The notes: generated by a model not told the origin, from the sequence alone. DNA of 64,000 nucleotides from Dehalococcoidia bacterium UBA2588 (GCA_002339805.1 DDKW01000035.1:14307-78306); one strand, 5' to 3'; numbered from the stretch's first letter, positions 18,206-28,435 are shown. Translations and numbers: made by a program.

Positions 18206-18748
18206 ATGATTGAAGACTTGATATTTGGAATTTTTGCTGTTGCGGCTCTCGCATCGGCAATCGGTATGATAGCCTTAAAGGACTTGTTCAGGTCAGCTCT
18301 GTGTCTGGTGGCTGTGTTCATATCTATAGCTGGGATATACGTTATGTTGAATGCAGAATTCCTGGCTGTCGTACAAATTTTAGTTTACGTGGGAGCTATC
18401 TCCATATTAATCATATTTGCGGTCATGCTTTCTGATGATGTGAAAAGCGCTAATTTGTCTAACAAACTGCAAATTCCAGCCATGTTACTGTGCGGGTTGA
18501 TTTTAGCTATTTTACTTGTGGCTGTAGTGTCGACTCAATGGAATACAATATCAGATGTAAACAGGAGTTTAGTAGATACTGTGCAGATCTATTCTGTAGA
18601 TCCAGAAATAAGTGAATCTACAGAGGATTTTTCACTCGCTTCGTTGTTATTAACCGATTATGTTTTGGCTTTTGAGCTAGTATCGGTTTTATTGCTTGCA
18701 GCTCTAGTGGGAGCTTTGTCTTTAATGAGAGGTGCGGACGAACGATGA
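18206..18748 (+). CDS. nuoJ: NADH-quinone oxidoreductase subunit J
   Basis: Membrane subunit of the proton-pumping arm. The 180-residue protein has about five hydrophobic segments and the family stretch FLAVVQILVYVGAISILIIFAVML. It overlaps the nuoK start by four bases (ATGA). Confidence 0.94.
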   Translation: MIEDLIFGIFAVAALASAIGMIALKDLFRSALCLVAVFISIAGIYVMLNAEFLAVVQILVYVGAISILIIFAVMLSDDVKSANLSNKLQIPAMLLCGLILAILLVAVVSTQWNTISDVNRSLVDTVQIYSVDPEISESTEDFSLASLLLTDYVLAFELVSVLLLAALVGALSLMRGADER

Positions 18749-19077
18749 TGTCGCTAGAGACCATATTAGGTTTAGCTGCAATGCTATTTGTAATAGGCAT
18801 ATTTGGTGTTCTGACAAAGAAAAACATCATCGCTGTGTTTATGTCACTGGAATTGATGTTCAATTCAGTTAATTTGACTTTTGTGGGATTAAGTTACTTT
18901 GTGATGCCAGTAAATTTAGTGACTGATTTGAGTACGGCTATGACGGGGCACGTTTTCGCCATATTCGTGATCGCAGTAGCTGCAGCTGAAGTCGCAGTTG
19001 GACTAGGGATAGTATTCGCTCTCTACCGAGTCAATGGATCTATTGAGCTTAGTAGTGACATAGGAAGAGCTACTTAA
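18745..19077 (+). CDS. nuoK: NADH-quinone oxidoreductase subunit K
   Basis: MrpC-like membrane subunit with three helices. The 110-residue product contains the two conserved membrane glutamates (MSLELMFNSVNL and AAAEVAVGLGI) that belong to the proton path. It is followed after one base by a small unexpected gene rather than directly by nuoL. Confidence 0.94.
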   Translation: MMSLETILGLAAMLFVIGIFGVLTKKNIIAVFMSLELMFNSVNLTFVGLSYFVMPVNLVTDLSTAMTGHVFAIFVIAVAAAEVAVGLGIVFALYRVNGSIELSSDIGRAT

Positions 19078-19078
19078 T

Positions 19079-19273
19079 ATGTGGATGGAATTCAAAAAAG
19101 TGCCTAATTTGATGACTGCTGAGATATGGAAAGAAGCTATAGAAGCAGAAGGTCTCCCTGTTAAAATCTTGCCAGATGACGGGTTGTCTGAATGGTCGTA
19201 TAGTAATCCGTTTACTGTGTATATCCCTAAAGGTAAAGAACACGTAGCGGACGAAATCCTGAGGAAATTATAG
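19079..19273 (+). CDS. Small DUF2007-like protein inside the complex I operon
   Basis: A 64-residue soluble protein placed between nuoK (1 base away) and nuoL (3 bases away). The pattern (N-terminal FKKVPNLMTAEIWKEAIEAEGLPVKIL, then a beta strand PFTVYIPKGKEHVADEILRKL) resembles the DUF2007 fold, a PII-like ferredoxin-type domain called putative signal-transducing protein. Its role is unknown; the position suggests assembly or regulation of complex I, but that is inference. The tight spacing on both sides and the codon use make it a real gene. Confidence 0.75.
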   Translation: MWMEFKKVPNLMTAEIWKEAIEAEGLPVKILPDDGLSEWSYSNPFTVYIPKGKEHVADEILRKL

Positions 19274-19276
19274 GAT

Positions 19277-21259
19277 ATGTCATCATTAACTATTTGGCTT
19301 GTATTCTTAGCTCCTCTAACTAGTTTCGTAATCATTTCATTGATTGTTCGGCCTTTCTTTAGTAAACATCAATGGATAAGCCCATATCTACTGATAGCTG
19401 GGCTTTCTGTGTCTCTTGTCGTGTCTGTAATGCTATTTCTGGACACTTTGTATACAGGTGGTCCTGGATACAATAGTGCTTACCAATGGATCAAAATAAA
19501 TGACGCAGCTATTATAGATTTGGGCACGTACATCGATCCAGTTAGTTCTACTATTTTATTAGTGGTCGTTGTGGTCAGCTTGTTAGTGCAGATTTATTCC
19601 ATGGGTTATATGCACGGAGATATTGGCTATAGCCGATACTTTGCTACGATGGCACTATTTACTTCGTCAATGATTGGTCTGGTGATCTCATCTAATATTG
19701 TCCAGTTATACGCTTTTTGGGAATTAGTTGGATTATCCTCCTATTTACTAATTGGATTTTGGACCGAAAGACCTGCGGCTGCAGCCGCAGCTAAAAAAGC
19801 TTTCATTATTACACGTATAGGGGACGTAGGATTCTTAATAGGCATTTTATTCTTGATTAATCATTCATTTGCTTTGCCGCTATCCGCAAATGTTAATGTG
19901 CTTCACATACCTGACATATGTTCCCTTGCAGGAACGATGTCAGCTATGATCGTTACTATTATTACTCTTGGAATTCTATCAGGAGCTATGGGTAAATCTG
20001 CTCAATTCCCTTTTCACACTTGGTTGCCTGATGCAATGGAAGGGCCCACACCTGTTAGTGCCCTAGTTCATTCTGCAACTATGGTTGCAGCAGGGGTATT
20101 CCTATTGGTTCGATTGTTTCCGTTCATAAGTGCATCTGATACGACTATGTTAATTATAGCTGGAGTAGGAGCATTTACCGCGGTCTTTGCAGCAACAATG
20201 GGATTGGTAGTTAATGACATCAAAAGAGTACTGGCTTATTCAAGCATAAGTCAGCTTGCTTATATGTTCGCTGCTATTGGCCTTGGGGCATTTGGTCCCG
20301 CAATATTTCATTTGATTACTCATGCATTCTTTAAGGCATTATTGTTCCTATGTTCAGGTAGTGTGAATCATGCCACTCACACATTTGATATGAGAGAAAT
20401 GGGGGGATTAAGAAAATATATGCCCTGGACCTATGGATTGATGCTTGTATCATCCCTGAGTCTAATAGGATTGCCCCCATTGTCAGGATTCTGGAGCAAA
20501 GATGAGATCATGTTATCGGCGTGGGAGAAAATGTTACATGGATCCGTTTTTGAGATAACAATTTTCGCGTTGTTAGCAATTGGAGTAGTACTCACCGCTT
20601 TTTATACGTGGCGGATGATAAGTTTGACTTTCCATGGGGAATATAGAGGAAATGATGTTGGAGATGGACATGGCGATCACTCTATTCATGAATCTCCCCG
20701 GGTGATGATTGCTCCAATGGCTCTATTAGGTGTCGCCACAGTATTGGCTGGATTTTTGACAAATCCCCCAGTTAATGTGGGACCTATTCACAAGCATTGG
20801 CTGAATGATTTCATATCCTCAAGTATAGTTTTCCACCATGGGCACCACGCTGCTGAATTCAGTGTGTTAGTCGCAATATTGTCCACTGTTTTGGGATTAA
20901 TCGGACTGGGAATTGCAGTATATTATTACAAGCTTAGCCAAAATGGTAAAAAAGAACCACTAGAATCAATGAAAGGATTCTATGGATTGATTTATAACAA
21001 GTATTATTTAGATGACCTTTATGAAAACATTATCGTAAGAAATATCTTGCAGAAACGAATAGTTAACATAATTGCATTTGTAGATAAGTATGTGGTTGAT
21101 GGACTTGGATTATTTTTGGGTTTTGCAGTCAAAAACGTGGGGCATGTATTAGGATTGTTTCAAAATGGGAATGTTCAATTTTATACTTTTGTCATAAGTT
21201 TGGGTGGAGTCATAGGTTTGATCATACTCTTGATGTATACCCCTGGATTGGGAGGGTAA
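19277..21259 (+). CDS. nuoL: NADH-quinone oxidoreductase subunit L
   Basis: Antiporter-like distal proton-pumping subunit. The 660-residue protein has the helix-5 Glu segment FWELVGLSSYLLIGFW, the WLPDAMEGPTPVSALVHSATMV signature, KRVLAYSSISQLAYM, and HAFFKALLFLCSGSV with the central Lys. The C-terminal third contains a His-rich loop (GDGHGDHSIH and HHGHHAAEF) and the long lateral helix region. It is preceded by the DUF2007-like gene and followed after one base by nuoM. Confidence 0.96.
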   Translation: MSSLTIWLVFLAPLTSFVIISLIVRPFFSKHQWISPYLLIAGLSVSLVVSVMLFLDTLYTGGPGYNSAYQWIKINDAAIIDLGTYIDPVSSTILLVVVVVSLLVQIYSMGYMHGDIGYSRYFATMALFTSSMIGLVISSNIVQLYAFWELVGLSSYLLIGFWTERPAAAAAAKKAFIITRIGDVGFLIGILFLINHSFALPLSANVNVLHIPDICSLAGTMSAMIVTIITLGILSGAMGKSAQFPFHTWLPDAMEGPTPVSALVHSATMVAAGVFLLVRLFPFISASDTTMLIIAGVGAFTAVFAATMGLVVNDIKRVLAYSSISQLAYMFAAIGLGAFGPAIFHLITHAFFKALLFLCSGSVNHATHTFDMREMGGLRKYMPWTYGLMLVSSLSLIGLPPLSGFWSKDEIMLSAWEKMLHGSVFEITIFALLAIGVVLTAFYTWRMISLTFHGEYRGNDVGDGHGDHSIHESPRVMIAPMALLGVATVLAGFLTNPPVNVGPIHKHWLNDFISSSIVFHHGHHAAEFSVLVAILSTVLGLIGLGIAVYYYKLSQNGKKEPLESMKGFYGLIYNKYYLDDLYENIIVRNILQKRIVNIIAFVDKYVVDGLGLFLGFAVKNVGHVLGLFQNGNVQFYTFVISLGGVIGLIILLMYTPGLGG

Positions 21260-21260
21260 T

Positions 21261-22760
21261 ATGATGGATTATCCTGCTATATTATCGCTGGTTATATGGC
21301 TTCCGTTTGTAGTTGCTATAGGATTTTTGATCACGCCCGTAAAGCACGCTTATGTGAGATACATAGCTTTAGTAGTGACTGTTATAGATGCAATTTTAGC
21401 TAGTCTGTTGTTTTTTAACATAGATAAAGAAATGCCATTAGGAGCCTTCCAATGGGTTGATAGAGTTACTTGGATTGATAGTGCGCTTCTTAAATCTCAA
21501 TATCTTGTTGGATTAGATGGTCTTAGCGCTCCTTTGGTTTTGTTGACCACAGTCTTAGGGGTATGCGCAGTGATTGCATCATGGCATATCAATATTAGGG
21601 TAAAGGAATACTTTATTTGGCTGTTGGTTTTACAGACGGCGATATTAGGAGTATTTACGTCATTAGATCTGCTGCTGTTTTTCTTGTTTTGGGAACTTGA
21701 ATTGATACCAATGTACATGCTTATCTCGGGATGGGGCAGTGGAAGGAAAGAATATTCATCTATGAAATTCTTGATATTTACGATATTAGGAAGTGCATTT
21801 ATTATCATTGGAATTTTGATGACATTTATAACTTCCGATCCTAATACACTAGATATGACTATGTTGATTTTAAACAGCGGTGGCAACCTCATACAATTGG
21901 GATTCTACGGCGCTACATTTGTGTACTTCTGTTTCTTTATAGGTTTTGCTATAAAATTGCCGGTCTGGCCTATCCACACATGGTTGCCAGACGCACATAC
22001 AGATGCTCCCACTGCTGCTAGCGTGATATTGGCTGGAGTCATGCTGAAAATGGGAGGATATGGATTACTGAGGATAAATGTCACCATGTTTCCATTGCAA
22101 ACAGTGGCATACTCATATTTCATAATTGTATTAGGAGTCATTAGCGTACTGTATGGCGCGTTTATGACTTTAAAGCAAACCGATTTAAAAAGATTAATAG
22201 CTTACTCGAGCGTCAGTCACATGGGCTTGGTGCTGGTGGGTATTGGATCTTTTACTTCTGCTGGACTCACAGGTGCCGGCATGCAGTTGTTTACTCACGG
22301 AACTATTACGGGGCTTTTATTCTTATGTGTAGGTCTAGTTTATGACAAGGCTCATACGCGGAGCATACCTGATCTAGGAGGATTATTTATAAGAATGCCT
22401 TTGGTTGCAGTTGCATTCACAATTGCAGGGTTAGCTTCTTTGGGATTGCCCGCTTTAAGTGGATTTGTGTCTGAGATACTGGTATTTACTGGAGCTTTCT
22501 CAGGATTCCCAATACTTACGATATTAGCCGTATTAGGCATAATATTAGCCGCAGGATATATATTGTGGATGCTTGAAAGAGTTTTATTCGGAGAAGTCAA
22601 ACCTAAAGTTGAACACGTAACAGATGCCACTCTGATTGAAGCATTCCCCTTAGTTTTATTGGTTATTATGATTATTGCTTTGGGAGTATTCCCCGGAATT
22701 TTAATAGATGTACTAGATCAGGCTATTTTGCCTGTAGTAACTAAATTTGGAGGAGTGTAA
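21261..22760 (+). CDS. nuoM: NADH-quinone oxidoreductase subunit M
   Basis: Second antiporter-like proton-pumping subunit, 499 residues, about 14 membrane segments. Signatures are FWELELIPMYMLI with the key Glu, WLPDAHTDAPTAASVILAGV, KRLIAYSSVSHMGLVL and HGTITGLLFLCVGLVYD. The start is ATG ATG at 21261 or 21264. It ends three bases before nuoN. Confidence 0.96.
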   Translation: MMDYPAILSLVIWLPFVVAIGFLITPVKHAYVRYIALVVTVIDAILASLLFFNIDKEMPLGAFQWVDRVTWIDSALLKSQYLVGLDGLSAPLVLLTTVLGVCAVIASWHINIRVKEYFIWLLVLQTAILGVFTSLDLLLFFLFWELELIPMYMLISGWGSGRKEYSSMKFLIFTILGSAFIIIGILMTFITSDPNTLDMTMLILNSGGNLIQLGFYGATFVYFCFFIGFAIKLPVWPIHTWLPDAHTDAPTAASVILAGVMLKMGGYGLLRINVTMFPLQTVAYSYFIIVLGVISVLYGAFMTLKQTDLKRLIAYSSVSHMGLVLVGIGSFTSAGLTGAGMQLFTHGTITGLLFLCVGLVYDKAHTRSIPDLGGLFIRMPLVAVAFTIAGLASLGLPALSGFVSEILVFTGAFSGFPILTILAVLGIILAAGYILWMLERVLFGEVKPKVEHVTDATLIEAFPLVLLVIMIIALGVFPGILIDVLDQAILPVVTKFGGV

Positions 22761-22763
22761 TTA

Positions 22764-24284
22764 ATGAATATTCATGATTTATTCCTCATATCTCCCGGAT
22801 TGTCGGTAATAATTATCGGACTTGTAGCTTTAATATTGGATCTGGCTACCAAAAATAAAAATGTCCTGGTGTGGACAACATTAGGTTTACTCTTGGTGCC
22901 ATTGGGATTGGGCGCTCTTCAATTACAGATGATTAGCACAGGTTATATCCTGGATATTTCCAGTAGTTCGGGACTTTTAGAAGGCAAATATAATGTGGAC
23001 GTATTTTCAGTTTCGTTGCAGATGCTTATAGTATTTGCTGCTGCAATCACGGTAATGATTTCGGGAAACTATTTAACCGATGGGTACAAGACTAAAGGTG
23101 AATACTACACTTTGATGTTGTTTTCTGCTGCGGGCATGATGACTTTGGTAAGTGCATCTGAATTAATATTGCTTTATGTTGGTTTGGAATTGACAGGGTT
23201 GCCAATAGCATTGTTGCTTGCATTAACTTTGACCAAGTCTGCTACAAGTGGAGCTTTGAAATTCCTGGTAGTAAGTGCATTGAGCTCTGCGGTAATGTTG
23301 TACGGTATGGCGTTCCTATTTGGTTTTACGGGTACCACTATAATCCCGGAAATGTCTAGATCTATTATGTCTGAAGGTTCAGTAGTGACGCTATATAGCA
23401 ACACCATTCTTTTAGTAGCTGTCTCTTTAATCATAATTGGTATTGGGTTTAAGTTATCAGCAGTGCCTTTCCATATGTGGGTACCGGATGTGTATGAATC
23501 TGGATCTGCTCCCATAGTTGGTTTTTTGTCTGTTGCAAGTAAGGCTGCCGCATTTGCGTTGTTACTAAGAATCATATATCAAGTATTTGGAGACATATAT
23601 GTGAATTGGCCATTACTAATTTCTATTATTGCTGCTGCCTCTATGATAGTAGGTAACATTATGGCTATGGTGCAAACCAACATAAAACGAATGCTAGGGT
23701 TCAGTACTATAGCTCATGCGGGTTACTTGTTAATCGGTGTGGCAGCTATAGCGATAGTTCAAAACGATAGTTCTTTCAGGTTAGGAGTGGATGGGGGTGC
23801 CTCTGTTTTGTTTTATCTGGCGACTTATGCTTTCGCTAACTTGACTATTTTTGCAGGCATATCGGTTGTAGGGAGTCGTGTGGGGGGTGACAACATCTCC
23901 GATTACAAGGCTCTTATTCGGAAATCTCCTCAGATGGCTATAATGATGAGTTTTGCCCTAATAGCGCTCATTGGAATACCTCCTACAGGAATTTTCGTAT
24001 CAAAATTTTACATTTTCAGTGCAGCTATGGAAAACGAACTTACTTGGCTTGTAATAGTTGGCGTGATAAATAGTGTAATATCAGCATATTATTATGTTCG
24101 GCTAATTAAAGTAATGTTTGAGACAGATAACACCGACTCTGATGATAACAAAATGGACGCTCCCGGTCTCACTTTAGCAGCGATGTACATTACGACGGCC
24201 GGCACAATTTGGTTAGGGGTATCACCTTCCTGGTACATAGCGATCTTGGAACAGGGCATCTCATTATTATCGGGAGTTAATTGA
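22764..24284 (+). CDS. nuoN: NADH-quinone oxidoreductase subunit N
   Basis: Third antiporter-like proton-pumping subunit, 506 residues. Signatures are YVGLELTGLPIALLLAL with the conserved Glu, PFHMWVPDVYESGSAPIVGF, KRMLGFSTIAHAGYLLIG and FVSKFYIF. It is the last complex I gene of the operon. No nuoE, nuoF or nuoG (NADH-oxidising module) is present in or near the cluster. Confidence 0.96.
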   Translation: MNIHDLFLISPGLSVIIIGLVALILDLATKNKNVLVWTTLGLLLVPLGLGALQLQMISTGYILDISSSSGLLEGKYNVDVFSVSLQMLIVFAAAITVMISGNYLTDGYKTKGEYYTLMLFSAAGMMTLVSASELILLYVGLELTGLPIALLLALTLTKSATSGALKFLVVSALSSAVMLYGMAFLFGFTGTTIIPEMSRSIMSEGSVVTLYSNTILLVAVSLIIIGIGFKLSAVPFHMWVPDVYESGSAPIVGFLSVASKAAAFALLLRIIYQVFGDIYVNWPLLISIIAAASMIVGNIMAMVQTNIKRMLGFSTIAHAGYLLIGVAAIAIVQNDSSFRLGVDGGASVLFYLATYAFANLTIFAGISVVGSRVGGDNISDYKALIRKSPQMAIMMSFALIALIGIPPTGIFVSKFYIFSAAMENELTWLVIVGVINSVISAYYYVRLIKVMFETDNTDSDDNKMDAPGLTLAAMYITTAGTIWLGVSPSWYIAILEQGISLLSGVN

Positions 24285-24286
24285 TT

Positions 24287-25144
24287 ATGGATTCGGTAGG
24301 AATAATATACAATTCTAAGAATCCAAAGGCTGCTGGATTAGCTGAAGAGATCAATAAACGGATATCTTCAATCCAACACACATGGCTCAACACAGCTGAT
24401 GATGTGTATGGATTGTCAGATCAAATAAAAGCTAGCGACATTATTATTACTGTTGGAGGAGACGGTACAATACTTAGAGTTAACCGGATGACTTCTCAAT
24501 TTGGTATTCCTATATTGGGAATTAATATGGGAAGATTAGGGTTTATGACTGAACTCACAGCCGAAGAAGCTGTTGACAACATACAGAACTATTTAAATAG
24601 TTCTTTCCATACTGAATCTCGTAACATGCTACAAAGCATTATAAAATCTAGCTCGTTCTCAGGTGATTTGGGGCCTCACCATGCATTGAATGATATTGTG
24701 TTAGCCAGAGGTACGTCTTCCAGGGTAGTGACGATTAAAGTCCTTATAGATGGAGCGGTTCTGACAGTATTTCGCTCAGATGCGGTTATTGTGAGTTCTG
24801 CCACGGGTAGCACAGGATATAATTTGTCTGTAGGTGGACCAATTTTGGATCCTCTGTCACAGAGTATTGTCGTTAAGCCAGTGGCTGCTCATATCGGTTT
24901 GTCTACAGGTATAGTTTTGAATGAATACTCAACAGTAGAAATGGTAGTCGAAGGTCTTCAAGATTCCATAATGAGTATAGATGGGGCATATGATTATCCA
25001 TTAACTCCAGGTGACTCCGTGATTATTCGGCAGAGTGAAAGGAAAGCCCGATTTGCGAGAGCTAATGGGTCTGAACATTTTTATGAAACTTTGACCAGAA
25101 GACTAGGGTTTGGCCTCGACGTTTCTAGGGCGGTCCGGTACTGA
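24287..25144 (+). CDS. nadK: NAD kinase
   Basis: Phosphorylates NAD to NADP. The 285-residue protein has the catalytic GGDGTILR motif, GINMGRLGFMTEL, and the SATGSTGYNLSVGGPI substrate-binding segment. I use the ATG at 24287, three bases after the nuoN stop; a TTG start would overlap nuoN. Position at the end of the nuo operon ties NADP supply to respiration genes, and the next gene also acts on a dinucleotide. Confidence 0.95.
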   Translation: MDSVGIIYNSKNPKAAGLAEEINKRISSIQHTWLNTADDVYGLSDQIKASDIIITVGGDGTILRVNRMTSQFGIPILGINMGRLGFMTELTAEEAVDNIQNYLNSSFHTESRNMLQSIIKSSSFSGDLGPHHALNDIVLARGTSSRVVTIKVLIDGAVLTVFRSDAVIVSSATGSTGYNLSVGGPILDPLSQSIVVKPVAAHIGLSTGIVLNEYSTVEMVVEGLQDSIMSIDGAYDYPLTPGDSVIIRQSERKARFARANGSEHFYETLTRRLGFGLDVSRAVRY

Positions 25145-25145
25145 C

Positions 25146-25691
25146 ATGGAGAACCGAGGGATAGAATCACAATTAACTACTGAATTGATTTATGATGGCA
25201 ATATCATTAAGGTGACAAAAGATACTATTTTGCTTCCTAATGACCGAAGAACTACTAGGGAAGTTGTTGAACATGCGTCTGTTGTGTGCGTAATGCCATT
25301 AGATGAAGATGGTTATGTACACATGGTGAAACAGTACAGATATGCTATCTCAGATGTTCTGCTGGAAGTACCCGCTGGAGGAATTGAGAAAGGAGAATCA
25401 CCTGAAGAGGCGGCAGTTAGGGAATTGCAAGAAGAAATTGGTAAATATCCTGGTGAACTTATTCAGCTAGGCGGATTTTGGCTAACTCCTGGTTGGTGTA
25501 ATGAATACATGTATGCTTTTTTAGCTAAAGACCTTACAGATTCAAAATTACCGGCGGATGATGATGAAAATATACAAGTCGTCAAAATACCATTAAGTGA
25601 AATATTAAGAGAAGTGCATTCAGGATTGATACCTGATGCTAAGACCATAGCTACCATTTCATTGGGAAATAATTATCTCAATAGATCATAA
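25146..25691 (+). CDS. NUDIX hydrolase, ADP-ribose pyrophosphatase type
   Basis: Probably cleaves ADP-ribose to AMP and ribose 5-phosphate. The 181-residue product contains a complete NUDIX box (GGIEKGESPEEAAVRELQEE followed by IG) and the NudF-type surroundings VVEHASVVCVMPLDEDG, VKQYRYAI and LTPGWCNEYMYAFLAKDL. I take the ATG at 25146, one base after the nadK stop; the earlier TTG start would overlap nadK by 35 bases. It ends the operon that began at nuoA. Confidence 0.92.
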   Translation: MENRGIESQLTTELIYDGNIIKVTKDTILLPNDRRTTREVVEHASVVCVMPLDEDGYVHMVKQYRYAISDVLLEVPAGGIEKGESPEEAAVRELQEEIGKYPGELIQLGGFWLTPGWCNEYMYAFLAKDLTDSKLPADDDENIQVVKIPLSEILREVHSGLIPDAKTIATISLGNNYLNRS

Positions 25692-25701
25692 ATATATTGG
25701 A

Positions 25702-25730
25702 TTGAAGTCATGAATATGAGATACTATTAT
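25702..25730 (+). promoter_or_regulatory. Promoter of the sdh operon
   Basis: TTGAAG (25702-25707) and TATTAT (25725-25730) separated by 17 bases, placed about 30 bases before the sdhA ATG, which has GGAGGAAG as ribosome site. Confidence 0.55.
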
Positions 25731-25762
25731 CTTGATGCTTTTAAAAAACGGAGGAAGAATTA

Positions 25763-27442
25763 ATGCTGGAACATGATGTGTTAGTAGTAGGTGCCGGTTT
25801 AGCTGGAATGCGAGCGGCAATAGCTGCTAGTTCTAGAGGAGCCAACACAGCAATATTGAGTAAAGTTCATCCAGTAAGAAGCCACTCTAATGCCGCTCAA
25901 GGCGGTATAAATGCGGCTTTGTCGGATAGAGGAGATGCTTGGGAAGATCACGCTTACGACACTATCAAAGGGAGTGACTTTTTAGGCGATCAAGATGCTA
26001 TAGAAGTAATGTGCAAGGCAGCTGGCCAGTCTCTTATAGACATGGAGCATTTCGGAGTGACTTTCTCACGAGATGAAGAAGGCAGATTAGGAACTAGAGC
26101 TTTCGGTGGTCAGAGAAGGCAAAGAACCTTCTTCGTTGGTGATTTCACAGGTCAGGCTCTATTACATGTTATGTTTGAACAGCTTCTGAAATCTGGTGTT
26201 AGAAGTTATGAAGAATGGTTTGTCACATCGTTAATAATTGAAGATGGAATCGTTGCTGGAGTAATGGCGCTAGAAATTAGGAGTGGAGAGATATTTGCAA
26301 TCCGAGCTAAAACTGTAATTTTTGCTACAGGCGGTTGCGGCAGAGTGTTTGAGCCAAGCACCAACGCTTTGATAGTTACGGGAGACGGAATGGCCCTGAC
26401 TTATAATGCGGGCGCAAGCTTAATGGATATGGAGATGATTCAATATCACCCAACGACATTGGCTGGTAGTGGAGTATTACTATCTGAAGCGGCTAGAGGA
26501 GAAGGAGCATACCTCCTCAACAAAGATGGTGATAGATTCATGAAAGTATATGCTCCAAATATGCTGGAATTAGCTTCTAGAGATGTGGTCTCTAGGTCTG
26601 AACAAACTGAGATTAATGAAGGGCGAGGAATTGATGGATGTGTCCTATTAGATCTTCGGCATCTAGGAGAAAATGTCATAATGGAGAAATTGTGGCAAAT
26701 CCGAGAATTAGGTATGGATTTGGTAGGTAAAGATATGATTAAAGAGCCAATTCCAATAAGGCCAGGCATGCACTATATCATGGGCGGTATTAAAACAGAC
26801 ATTGATGGACTGACAAATATACCTAGGGTATATGCCGCAGGAGAATGTGCGAACGTGAGCGTCCATGGAGGAAACAGATTAGGTGCTAATTCTCTCTTGG
26901 ATACAATTGTTTTTGGGGAAAGATCAGGCAATCACGCTGCTGAAGCAGTGAAACACATAAAATATGTTGATTTTGACGAGCAGGCGAAAATAAAAGAAGA
27001 GAAAGCGCGTATACAATCAATATTAGACAGACCTCAGAATGGTGATAGAGTGTCTAAGCTACGTTTGGACATGGGGACATCTATGAATGATAATATCGCG
27101 GTATACAGAGACGAAGAAGGAATAAAAAAGACAGTAAATGACCTAAAAGATATGAAGGTTAGGTATCAGGATGTACCTGTTGATAGCAAAGGCAAAATAT
27201 TTAATACTGATTTGATCTTTCATCTGGAATTAGGATTTATGTTGGACGTTGCCGAAACGATAGCTGCTGGAGCGTTGGAGCGTAAAGAGAGCAGAGGTGC
27301 TCAGAGCAGAACAGATTATCCTGATCGGGACGATGAAAATTGGCTGAAACATATTTTGGTTACTCAAGGTGAAGACGGTCCACAACTGTCTACATCTGAA
27401 GTGTCGATCACCCAATGGGAGCCAGTAGAGAGGACGTATTAA
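25763..27442 (+). CDS. sdhA: Succinate dehydrogenase/fumarate reductase flavoprotein subunit
   Basis: Oxidises succinate to fumarate with covalently bound FAD. The 559-residue protein begins with the dinucleotide motif [20 protein letters not shown], then [15 protein letters not shown] with the FAD-linking His, the active-site stretches [25 protein letters not shown], and [13 protein letters not shown], then [19 protein letters not shown]. It is followed by the iron-sulfur subunit and an HdrB-like subunit, which points to a type E enzyme. Whether it runs as dehydrogenase or fumarate reductase is not decided by sequence; with the other TCA genes, succinate oxidation is likelier. Confidence 0.94.
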   Translation: MLEHDVLVVGAGLAGMRAAIAASSRGANTAILSKVHPVRSHSNAAQGGINAALSDRGDAWEDHAYDTIKGSDFLGDQDAIEVMCKAAGQSLIDMEHFGVTFSRDEEGRLGTRAFGGQRRQRTFFVGDFTGQALLHVMFEQLLKSGVRSYEEWFVTSLIIEDGIVAGVMALEIRSGEIFAIRAKTVIFATGGCGRVFEPSTNALIVTGDGMALTYNAGASLMDMEMIQYHPTTLAGSGVLLSEAARGEGAYLLNKDGDRFMKVYAPNMLELASRDVVSRSEQTEINEGRGIDGCVLLDLRHLGENVIMEKLWQIRELGMDLVGKDMIKEPIPIRPGMHYIMGGIKTDIDGLTNIPRVYAAGECANVSVHGGNRLGANSLLDTIVFGERSGNHAAEAVKHIKYVDFDEQAKIKEEKARIQSILDRPQNGDRVSKLRLDMGTSMNDNIAVYRDEEGIKKTVNDLKDMKVRYQDVPVDSKGKIFNTDLIFHLELGFMLDVAETIAAGALERKESRGAQSRTDYPDRDDENWLKHILVTQGEDGPQLSTSEVSITQWEPVERTY

Positions 27443-27444
27443 TT

Positions 27445-28401
27445 ATGAATGTAACTATAAAGGTAAAAAGATTTGATGCCGACGCAGAAAAACCAGAATC
27501 TTACTGGGAAGAATTTACTACAGAAGTCGCGGATAATGCGACTGTACTAGATGCTTTAATCCAGGTACGAGAAGATCAAGACGGTACTCTAAGTTTACGA
27601 TGCTCTTGCCGAAGCGCGATTTGCGGTTCTTGTGCCATGCGAATCAATGGTCAAGGCGGCCTTGCATGCAAAACCCCTGCCGTTGACGCTGTGATTGATG
27701 GCACGATAACTGTAGAACCTGCTGGGAATATGCCGGTCATCAAAGATCTAGTCACAAATTTTGACGGATTTTGGGATAAAATTAACCAAGTAACGCCCTA
27801 TCTACAGCCTCAAGGACCAGAACCGGAAGCAGAATACATCGCCTCCAATGAATCAATGTTGCATTTGTCTGGAGTTACAGCCTGTATCATGTGTGGTTCA
27901 TGCGTCTCCGATTGTACTGTATTAGAAGTGGATCCAACATTCTTAGGCCCTGCGGCTTTAGCAAAGGCATATAGATTTACCGCGGACCCCAGAGATGGAG
28001 ATGAAGACGGTGTATCTTTGGATAGATTGAAAGATCTAGGACAAAAATCCGGTATGTGGGACTGCACCCGTTGTATGGCATGTGTAACAGCTTGTCCTAA
28101 GGGGGTAGATCCAATGGATAGGATTATGGCTTTACGGGAACAGGCTATGGATGCGGGATTAACTAATAATAATGGAGCTAGACATGCTGAAGCTTTCGTT
28201 GAATTAGTTGGTCATAGTGGAAGTTTGGATGAACTAAAATTGCCAGTTAAAACAGTAGGAATTTTCAACGTGCCTGCTTTGTTGTCTTATGTACCTGTAG
28301 GGATTAGAAGCTTGCGTAGAGGAAAGTTACCAAGTTTGTTTCATAAGAAGATAGAAGGCGTAGAAAATGTGCGTCGTTTAGTTAAAAAACTAGAGAAATA
28401 A
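27445..28401 (+). CDS. sdhB: Succinate dehydrogenase iron-sulfur subunit with extra cluster cysteine
   Basis: Passes electrons from the flavin subunit to quinone. The 318-residue protein has the [2Fe-2S] motif CSCRSAICGSCAMRINGQGG, a first ferredoxin motif CIMCGSCVSDC, and a second one CTRCMACVTACPKG. In standard SdhB the second cysteine of the last motif is Ile or Val, giving a [3Fe-4S] cluster; here it is cysteine, so a [4Fe-4S] cluster is expected, as known for type E enzymes such as that of Sulfolobus. I chose the ATG at 27445, two bases after the sdhA stop. Confidence 0.93.
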   Translation: MNVTIKVKRFDADAEKPESYWEEFTTEVADNATVLDALIQVREDQDGTLSLRCSCRSAICGSCAMRINGQGGLACKTPAVDAVIDGTITVEPAGNMPVIKDLVTNFDGFWDKINQVTPYLQPQGPEPEAEYIASNESMLHLSGVTACIMCGSCVSDCTVLEVDPTFLGPAALAKAYRFTADPRDGDEDGVSLDRLKDLGQKSGMWDCTRCMACVTACPKGVDPMDRIMALREQAMDAGLTNNNGARHAEAFVELVGHSGSLDELKLPVKTVGIFNVPALLSYVPVGIRSLRRGKLPSLFHKKIEGVENVRRLVKKLEK

Positions 28402-28435
28402 TTATAAAAGACCATTTTAAGAAGAGAGGTTTGAA

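Noticed and set aside
23174-23575. 133-codon minus-strand frame inside nuoN
   Set aside because: Antisense shadow of a hydrophobic gene; no motif or start signal.
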